Shown one piece after another: positions 14,968-20,703 of a stretch of DNA of 28,394 nucleotides. The stretch comes from JAKEHA01 sp035687255 (lineage in GTDB: Bacteria; Krumholzibacteriota; Krumholzibacteriia; WVZY01; JAKEHA01): positions 1-28,394 of the forward strand of contig DASRYI010000216.1 of the NCBI GenBank assembly GCA_035687255.1, given 5' to 3'. The translations under genes were made by a program, and so were the position numbers. Position 1 is the first letter of the stretch; each line of letters begins with the position of its first letter. Below the pieces are notes generated by a model. The model saw only the letters and a program-made list of their open reading frames with translations, made no database searches and had not been told where the DNA came from.

Positions 14968-14992
14968 CGGCACAAACATTGCCCACTATAAA
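14968..14992 (+). promoter_or_regulatory. Possible sigma-54 promoter (or TATAAA -10) of the secretion ATPase gene
   Basis: CGGCAC-N5-TTGCC (14968-14983) has GG (14969-14970) and GC (14981-14982) separated by exactly 10 bases, as in -24/-12 promoters. The -24 box matches consensus at five of six positions. A TATAAA at 14987-14992 could instead be a sigma-70 -10, but no good -35 lies 16-18 bases upstream. The start codon is 55 bases further on. Confidence 0.4.
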
Positions 14993-15046
14993 AGGACTCC
15001 CGGGCACTGGTGGATTCGCTGCCAGTGGCCGGCGCCACCGCACACC

Positions 15047-16882
15047 ATGAGCGCACCGACCAGGACCACGACCGCCGGCGAACGCAGCGTCCGCCGCGAC
15101 GACGCGTTCGATATCGCACACGTCGCCCACGTGCTGCTCGAACGGCACATTCTCACGCTCGAACAGGAAGCCTCCGTCCAGTCGGAGGCCGGCGCACGGC
15201 GCACTGCATTGCTGCGCGAACTGCGCGAGCGCGGACTCTCCGGCGGCGGCTACATATCGCCGCTGGAAATCATCGCCTCGTTCCGCTTCCCCAGCCGCAA
15301 TCCGCGCCGCGACCATCTGGACGAAGAGGAACTCGCACACGCCTTCGGCGACGCCGTCAACATGCCCTTCGCGCGCATCGATCCCCTCAAGCTCGACGCC
15401 AAGAAGCTGGCGGCCATCGTCTCCAAACCATTCGCGCAGAAACACCTGATGGTGCCCATCCGTCTCGACGGCAGCCAGCTGTGGGTGGCGATGGTGAATC
15501 CCTTCGACCGCGCCGCCATCAACAACTTTGAACACGCCACCGGCTACGCGGTGGAGCCCGTGCTGGGACTGCGCGCCGAGATTCTGAAAACCATCAACGA
15601 GATCTTCGCCTTCGAACGCTCGCTGCAGAAGGCGGAGAAAGCGCGCGCCGCGGCCTTCGATGTCGGCAACCTGGAACAGCTGGTCGACATCGGCAGCGAC
15701 GAGGAGCTGGACAGCTCCGACCAGCACGTGGTGCGCGCCGTGGATCTCCTGCTGCAGTACGCCTTCGAGCAGCGCGCCAGCGACATCCACATCGAGCCCA
15801 AGCGCGAACGCGCCGTGGTGCGGCTGCGCATCGACGGCTGCCTGCACGACACCCACTCCATTCCCAAGCAGGTCTATCCCTCGTTCGTGTCGCGCATCAA
15901 GATCATGTCGCGGCTGGATATCGCGGAAAAGCGCCGTCCCCAGGACGGACGCATCAAGTCGGTCTTCAAGGAAAGTGAAATCGAAATCCGTGTGTCCACG
16001 GTGCCGGTAGCCTTCGGCGAGAAGGTCGTCATGCGCATCTTCGACCCGACCATTCTCCTTCAGGACGTCAAGTCGCTGGGCTTCACGCCCGAGCAGACGG
16101 CCAGCTACGAGCGCATCATCCACAAACCGCACGGCATCATTCTGGTGACGGGGCCCACCGGTAGCGGCAAGACCACCACGCTGTACTCATCGCTGCAGTA
16201 CCTGTCGTCGCCCGAAGTCAACGTGATCAGCATCGAGGACCCCATCGAAATGGTGCACGAGCCGTTCAATCAGATTGCGGTGCAGGAGACGGTGGGACTC
16301 ACGTTCGCCAACGCGCTGCGCAGCGTGCTGCGCCAGGACCCCGACATCATCATGGTGGGAGAGATTCGCGACGCCGAGACCGCGCAGTACGCCGTGCAGG
16401 CGGCGCTCACCGGGCACCTGGTGTTCTCGACGCTGCACACCAACACCGCCATCGGCGCCATCACGCGTCTGGTGGACCTGGGACTCGAGCGCTTCCTGGT
16501 GGCCTCCACCGTCATCGGACTGGTGGCGCAACGGCTGATGCGCCTGGTGTGCCCGGCGTGCGGCGAACCCGACCACGTGGGCGCGGAGACCCTGCAGCTG
16601 CTGGGACTGCCGCCCGAGATCGATCAGTCACGCGTGCGCCGTGGAACCGGCTGTGAGAAGTGCCGCAAGACGGGATTCTTCGGGAGGACGGCGGCCTTCG
16701 AGGTAATCGAACTCACCGACGCCATGCGGGTGATGATCCGCGACAACGCCGACGAGCCCGATATCGCCAAACTCGCCCGTCGTGGCGGCACCGAACCGCT
16801 GCTCTCCAACGCGGCGCGCAAACTGCTGGCCGGCAAGACCACCCCCGAAGAGATTCTGCGCGTCGTTCCCGCGACGTGGTAG
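15047..16882 (+). CDS. GspE/PilB-type secretion or pilus assembly ATPase
   Basis: The 611-residue cytoplasmic ATPase belongs to the type II secretion / type IV pilus family. An N-terminal MshEN-like domain (about 60-190) is followed by the core. The core has SDIHIEP (245-251), the arginine-finger region RRPQDGRIK (296-304), Walker A GPTGSGKT (369-376), the Asp box ISIEDPIE, Walker B IIMVGEIRDAE (434-444) and the His box GHLVFSTLHTN (456-466). Two CxxC pairs (C502/C505 and C536/C539) form the zinc-binding element typical of extension ATPases. The start ATG at 15047 is near the predicted promoter. No other pilus or T2SS gene is nearby, so GspE and PilB cannot be told apart. Its stop lies 4 bases from the convergent mazF stop. 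Confidence 0.92.
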   Translation: MSAPTRTTTAGERSVRRDDAFDIAHVAHVLLERHILTLEQEASVQSEAGARRTALLRELRERGLSGGGYISPLEIIASFRFPSRNPRRDHLDEEELAHAFGDAVNMPFARIDPLKLDAKKLAAIVSKPFAQKHLMVPIRLDGSQLWVAMVNPFDRAAINNFEHATGYAVEPVLGLRAEILKTINEIFAFERSLQKAEKARAAAFDVGNLEQLVDIGSDEELDSSDQHVVRAVDLLLQYAFEQRASDIHIEPKRERAVVRLRIDGCLHDTHSIPKQVYPSFVSRIKIMSRLDIAEKRRPQDGRIKSVFKESEIEIRVSTVPVAFGEKVVMRIFDPTILLQDVKSLGFTPEQTASYERIIHKPHGIILVTGPTGSGKTTTLYSSLQYLSSPEVNVISIEDPIEMVHEPFNQIAVQETVGLTFANALRSVLRQDPDIIMVGEIRDAETAQYAVQAALTGHLVFSTLHTNTAIGAITRLVDLGLERFLVASTVIGLVAQRLMRLVCPACGEPDHVGAETLQLLGLPPEIDQSRVRRGTGCEKCRKTGFFGRTAAFEVIELTDAMRVMIRDNADEPDIAKLARRGGTEPLLSNAARKLLAGKTTPEEILRVVPATW

Positions 16883-16886
16883 GTGC

Positions 16887-17219
16887 TCAGGCCGCAAACA
16901 TCGCCTGAAGCGCAAGCAGGACCGTATCCACGGTGCGCGGGGAGAGCTTCCCCAGGCGGCGCGTCACGCGCGCTCGATCGACCGTTCGAATCTGATCCAG
17001 CACCACGAATCCGGACTTGCCCTCGAACCGGCATCCAATGCGGAACGGGTAGGCGTGGCCGCCGGTGGTCATCGGCGCCACAATGAAGGTGGGCATGTGT
17101 TCGTTCAGGACGTCGGGAGAAATCACCACACACGGACGCGTCTTCCGGATCTCTCCACTCTTGCCGTGACCCAGCCCCACCAGGATCACGTCACCACGCC
17201 GGATAGCCGCCGCTACCAC
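16887..17219 (-). CDS. mazF: MazF/PemK family endoribonuclease toxin
   Basis: The 110-residue protein has the MazF fold signatures: IRRGDVILVGLG near the N-terminus, then KTRPCVVISPD, IVAPMTTG, and VLDQIRTVDRARV with the conserved Asp-Gln-x-Arg segment. MazF toxins cleave single-stranded mRNA at short sites and are held inactive by a partner antitoxin. The start is GTG. I prefer 17219, preceded by GAGGA at good spacing. GTG at 17225 is the alternative. Either start overlaps or abuts the end of the tiny upstream ORF (stop at 17213-17215), as in coupled toxin-antitoxin pairs. No normal-length MazE is present. Confidence 0.85.
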   Translation of the reverse strand: MVAAAIRRGDVILVGLGHGKSGEIRKTRPCVVISPDVLNEHMPTFIVAPMTTGGHAYPFRIGCRFEGKSGFVVLDQIRTVDRARVTRRLGKLSPRTVDTVLLALQAMFAA

Positions 17220-17293
17220 TCCCACTCCTCATCATCGAACCGGGTGGGCGCCGGTTCCTTTTCGAGCACGTAATCTTCGCGGCGGCGCGTCAA
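17213..17293 (-). CDS. Putative 26-residue MazF antitoxin or antitoxin remnant
   Basis: This short frame starts at TTG 17293 and ends in TAG overlapping the mazF start region. The product begins with a basic stretch (TRRRED) and ends RFDDEEWEW. An acidic, tryptophan-containing tail is the type of segment by which MazE-like antitoxins occupy the MazF groove. There is no N-terminal DNA-binding domain, and the frame is closed by a stop about 40 bases upstream of the TTG. The initiation codon is non-standard and no clear Shine-Dalgarno is present. It could be a minimal antitoxin or the surviving C-terminus of a truncated one. Confidence 0.4.
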   Translation of the reverse strand: MTRRREDYVLEKEPAPTRFDDEEWEW

Positions 17294-17298
17294 GGAGT

Positions 17299-17315
17299 GT
17301 TTCCGCTGCGGAAAC
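17299..17315. promoter_or_regulatory. Palindromic operator candidate upstream of mazF
   Basis: GTTTCCGC-T-GCGGAAAC is a perfect 8-bp inverted repeat around one base, ending 6 bases before the TTG of the small ORF. Toxin-antitoxin operons are usually autoregulated through a palindrome in this position. As RNA the same sequence could form a hairpin near the ribosome site. Confidence 0.5.
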
Positions 17316-17336
17316 GCGCGACCACCGGCGCTTCAC

Positions 17337-17846
17337 CTACTTCTTGCGGGTGTAGCGGATCTGCCACATCACTTCCCACGTCTTGCCGTCGTCCAGCGAA
17401 CGTTCCCAGTTCCAGTCGAACGAGTCCGGCTTGATGTTGTACCAGACCATGCGCTGGTGGATGGTCTTCCCGTTCTTCTCGAACGCGCGTGAGAGAATCA
17501 TGCGGTCTTCCTGGAACGTGCCCGTGAAATCCAGATACGCGCCCTGGTTGTCCACCCAGGTCTGCTTCCACAGTTTGCTGTTGGGATCGAAGACCGAGAC
17601 ACTGTGGCCTTCGAGCGGTGAGCCCGGAGCTCCGTTGAACTCCTCGACGATGACGCGGTCCCAGCGCTTGGTGATGTGGTTGGAACCGTGCGCATCTCCG
17701 CCCATGGCCGCGTCCCAGTCGCCGAGCCAGAAGTTGAACTGGTCGGTCTCGGGTGGAATCGGCGGCGGGCCGTTCTTCTGTGCGAGCGCGGCGGCAGGCA
17801 GACACAGCAACAACGAGATGAGCAACAACCGTATGTGAGCAAACAC
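17337..17846 (-). CDS. Secreted DUF1579-like protein
   Basis: The 169-residue protein has a signal peptide ending AAALAQ (about residue 22). The mature domain contains FNFWLGDWDAAMGG, SVSVFDPNSKLWKQTWVDNQG, MILSRAFEKNGK and WNWERSLDDGKTWEVMW. This order (F-FWLG-WD, then W-Q-WVD-G, then an S-D-GKTW end) matches the lipocalin-like DUF1579 pattern of small exported proteins. No biochemical function is established for these. The start is GTG at 17846, supported by a GGAGG Shine-Dalgarno 6-7 bases upstream. It lies between the mazF locus and the surface-protein island and faces the same way as both. Confidence 0.8.
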   Translation of the reverse strand: MFAHIRLLLISLLLCLPAAALAQKNGPPPIPPETDQFNFWLGDWDAAMGGDAHGSNHITKRWDRVIVEEFNGAPGSPLEGHSVSVFDPNSKLWKQTWVDNQGAYLDFTGTFQEDRMILSRAFEKNGKTIHQRMVWYNIKPDSFDWNWERSLDDGKTWEVMWQIRYTRKK

Positions 17847-17907
17847 GGAATCCTCCAGGGGTTGGGCTGGTTTGCGCTGAGGGGAAACTAGTGGATGACG
17901 GCGGAGC

Positions 17908-17941
17908 AGAAAAGCGAAAACGTCCCGCGACGAGCCGTCGC
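17908..17941 (-). terminator. Terminator directly after the first Kelch-like gene
   Basis: On the minus strand GCGACG-GCT-CGTCGC (17941-17927) begins with the last base of the stop codon. It is followed after a few bases by CGTTTTCGCTTTT. The U-tract is interrupted. Confidence 0.5.
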
Positions 17942-20475
17942 TATTTCAGCATGACGATCTTGCGCGTTTCCGAGTAGGCCCCTGCGGTCATGCGCAGGAA
18001 GTAGATTCCCGAGCTTGCGGCCACCCCGGCGCCGTCCGCGCCATTCCAGGTGACGTGGTGCTCTCCCGCCGCTTCGGTGCCATCGACGAGCGTGCGCACC
18101 AGACTACCGCGCACGTCGTACACCGCGATCACGACGCGTTGCCCGCCATCGAGCGAATAGTCCACCGTGGTCTGCGGATTGAACGGGTTGGGATACACCG
18201 ACGACAGCGCCGTGACCGCCGGTTCCGCGCCCGCCAGCGCCTGCGAAGATGCATTGGCGGGAACACGCACGCTGACCGTATCGAGCGTCGCGTTGTCCGA
18301 CATGTCTCGGGCTTCGTAGACGATCCGGTACTCGCGGCCGCCGCTGTTCCCCGGGCGCGTGGCGCGCAGCTCGAAACACAGATCGGCCGTGCCCAGAGTC
18401 GCGCCGTGAACGTCGTCCGCCGCACTGACGGCGCGCGCGCCATCGAACACCGCGATGTCGACAAGACGGAACGTGGGCGCCGGATCCTGGTTGTCGCTCA
18501 CCTTCACGGTCGCGCACACCGGAATCATTTTGTGATTGGGCGGCCACAGGGTGTGGTGATCCAGCTCGACCGTGATGGTCGGCGGTGTATCGTCGGTCGT
18601 CGCTCCCCACTCGAGCACCCAGGCATCATTGAAGTCGCTGTAGTAGTTCTCGCCGCCGAAGACCACCATGCGGTCGCGCAGCGCGTCGTAGATCGCGGTG
18701 TGACTGGAACGCCCCGCCGGCTTCGGCCCGTCGGGCATCAGCATGGTCCACGCCGGGGTGGCCCCGAGCGAGAACGCCCACACGTCCGCGCGGTCCTCCC
18801 ACCCCCCATACATCACCATGCGGTCGCGCACCGGGTCGTAGATGGTGGTGGCGCTCCGGCGCGGCGCCGGACTCGCACCCGCGGGCGTGAGTGTCGACCA
18901 CTCGGGCGCACCCGTCAGGGAAAGCGCCATTACGTCGTTGCGTAACGTGCCGTCATACCCGCCGAACATGAGCAGGCGGTCGCGCACCGGATCGTACATG
19001 ATCGCATCGCCGGTGCGCGGCAGCGGGCTGTCGTCCTTGGGCTTGATCTCCGCCCACACCGGTACACCCGCCAGTGAAAGCGCCCACGCGCGGTCGCTGA
19101 TAACCAGCACGCGGTCGCGAGCCGGATCGTAGACGGCCGGACCATCGAGTGGCGGGACTCCCGCCGGGGTGATGTCACTCCACGCCGGCGTTGCAGACAA
19201 CGACAGCGCCCATACCCTGCCATCCGCGGCGTCGATAACCACCATGCGGTTGCCCACCGCGTCATAGACCGCCTCTCCGCCGGCCGGCCCCGGTCCTCCG
19301 GTTGTGGCCAGCGACGACCAGCGCTCGGAGCCCAGCGTGAGTACCGGCAGCAGCGCACCGTCGTCGACGAAGTGGTGCTTGCCAAAGCCGCCGAACACGA
19401 TCATGCGGTCGTGGGGCGCATCGTAGATGGCGGAGTGATGCGAGCGCTGCGTGGGAGGAACCAGCACCGGCTCCCACGTGCCGGACGCCAGGTCGAGTGC
19501 GTGCGTGTCGAAAAGCGCGTCGTCGCGCAGGCGCCAGTTCTCGCCGCCATAGATCAGCATGCGGTCGCGTACCGGGTCGTAGATGCTGCAGTGGAGTGCT
19601 CTGGCTTCGGGCGTCGTGCCGGCGGGCGACAGTTGCGTCCACGTGGGTGTCCCGGAAAATGAAAGCGCCCACGTGTCATCGAGCGCGAAAACATCGGAGT
19701 TATACCCGTCGAAGATGAGCATACGATCGCGCACCGGATCGTAGATGCCCGTGTGGCCGCTGCGCCCCGGCGGCGCCATGCCCGCCGGTGTGAGCTCCAT
19801 CCACGCGGGTGTCCCGGCCAGCGACAGTGCCCACACGTCGTTCGGATCCGGGTAGTCGTTGTTGTCGCCGCTGAAAATCACAACACGGTCGCGCAGCGGG
19901 TCGTAGATAGCCGCAAAGCCGAAGCGATCCGACGGCGTCGCACCCGCCGGTGCAATCTGTGTCCACGTGTTGCTCGTGAGCGACAGCGCGAACGCCTGCG
20001 TGTGGTAGAAGACCAGCGCGCGGTCGCGAGCCGAATCATAGATGGCCGCGGATGCCGACGACGGCGGCGACCCCGTGGTTGCCATTTGTGTCCACGCGGG
20101 CGTGCCGGTGAGGGGAAGCGTCCACGTTTCAACGCCACCCGCGCCGCCAAACACGATGACGCGATCGCGCACCGGGTCGTAGATGGACGAAGAAATCGAT
20201 GGCGTCGCGCCGACGACGGTCAGCTGCGTCCAGGCCGGGGTTCCCGGGAGCGACAGCGCAAACACGTTGCCCTGCCCGCCGGTGACCAGCATGCGGTCGC
20301 GCGGCGGGTCATATACCGCGTTCGCACCATAATATTGTGGGGGGATGGGCCGCCAGGTGCCGGCGTCGGTGACGGCACTCGTGCCCGGGGTCGCGGCGGC
20401 AAGCATACCGGGAAACAGGAGGGCGATGAGGACAACACCCGGGAGAAGGGGCCGGAGTCGGGGGATCAGGGGCAT
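17941..20475 (-). CDS. Secreted 12-repeat Kelch-like protein with FlgD-type sorting domain
   Basis: The 844-residue protein has a signal peptide (about 1-27, ending MLAAA). Twelve repeats of about 50 residues follow, each with the core [IV]YDPxRDRMxxFGG followed by WALSLSGTPAWTQL, which is a Kelch/galactose-oxidase-like blade pattern. Next comes a domain with TLWPPNHKMIPV and VKVSDNQDPAP, like HYR-type Ig domains. Last is a FlgD-like domain (about 758-844) with VYPNPFNP, VAVYDVRG-like strands, SGIYFLRM and the terminal TRKIVMLK, typical of type IX-style or related C-terminal sorting domains. It is probably exported and anchored to the cell surface. I chose the ATG at 20475, with an AAGGGA Shine-Dalgarno. 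The open frame extends 9 codons further. It is paralogous to the gene at 23561-25903. Confidence 0.88.
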   Translation of the reverse strand: MPLIPRLRPLLPGVVLIALLFPGMLAAATPGTSAVTDAGTWRPIPPQYYGANAVYDPPRDRMLVTGGQGNVFALSLPGTPAWTQLTVVGATPSISSSIYDPVRDRVIVFGGAGGVETWTLPLTGTPAWTQMATTGSPPSSASAAIYDSARDRALVFYHTQAFALSLTSNTWTQIAPAGATPSDRFGFAAIYDPLRDRVVIFSGDNNDYPDPNDVWALSLAGTPAWMELTPAGMAPPGRSGHTGIYDPVRDRMLIFDGYNSDVFALDDTWALSFSGTPTWTQLSPAGTTPEARALHCSIYDPVRDRMLIYGGENWRLRDDALFDTHALDLASGTWEPVLVPPTQRSHHSAIYDAPHDRMIVFGGFGKHHFVDDGALLPVLTLGSERWSSLATTGGPGPAGGEAVYDAVGNRMVVIDAADGRVWALSLSATPAWSDITPAGVPPLDGPAVYDPARDRVLVISDRAWALSLAGVPVWAEIKPKDDSPLPRTGDAIMYDPVRDRLLMFGGYDGTLRNDVMALSLTGAPEWSTLTPAGASPAPRRSATTIYDPVRDRMVMYGGWEDRADVWAFSLGATPAWTMLMPDGPKPAGRSSHTAIYDALRDRMVVFGGENYYSDFNDAWVLEWGATTDDTPPTITVELDHHTLWPPNHKMIPVCATVKVSDNQDPAPTFRLVDIAVFDGARAVSAADDVHGATLGTADLCFELRATRPGNSGGREYRIVYEARDMSDNATLDTVSVRVPANASSQALAGAEPAVTALSSVYPNPFNPQTTVDYSLDGGQRVVIAVYDVRGSLVRTLVDGTEAAGEHHVTWNGADGAGVAASSGIYFLRMTAGAYSETRKIVMLK

Positions 20476-20520
20476 AGCATTCCCTTTCGCGCTCGCGCGC
20501 AAGTCCCCCGACTAATATTG

Positions 20521-20549
20521 ATGATACCTTGGGACGGGCCGGCATTCAA
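20521..20549 (-). promoter_or_regulatory. Promoter of the first Kelch-like gene
   Basis: On the minus strand TTGAAT (20549-20544), a 17-base spacer and TATCAT (20526-20521) fit sigma-70. Seven bases later the predicted transcript begins AGTCGGGGG (20513-20505), about 38 bases before the start codon. Confidence 0.6.
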
Positions 20550-20612
20550 CGACAAGCTGCCGCGGGGTGCCACGCAGATGTGGCGGCGGCCGCACGTTCG
20601 AACATGAACCGA

Positions 20613-20642
20613 GGGCTCCGTCACACCCGGGTGACGGAGCCC
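20613..20642 (-). terminator. Strong hairpin after the 874-residue surface-protein gene
   Basis: GGGCTCCGTCAC (20613-20624) pairs perfectly with GTGACGGAGCCC (20631-20642) over a 6-base loop, about 60 bases after the stop at 20704. Neither side has a real U-tract, so termination strength is uncertain. Confidence 0.55.
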
Positions 20643-20703
20643 CCTTCTCGTGGCATCCACGCGTGGATTACCATGTGGTGGACGCCGGTTTGCTTCCCGT
20701 CGT

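Larger units (their letters stand above)
14780..15046. other. Upstream region of the secretion ATPase gene
   Basis: No gene is seen. A short hairpin GGAGCGC/GCGCTCC lies at about 14866-14884. The 10-bp inverted repeat and sigma-54-like site near the right end are listed separately. Confidence 0.5.

Noticed and set aside
14957..16132. Minus-strand 391-residue open frame
   Set aside because: It lies antisense to the secretion ATPase, whose Walker, His and Cys motifs are all intact on the plus strand. It is a by-product of high GC.
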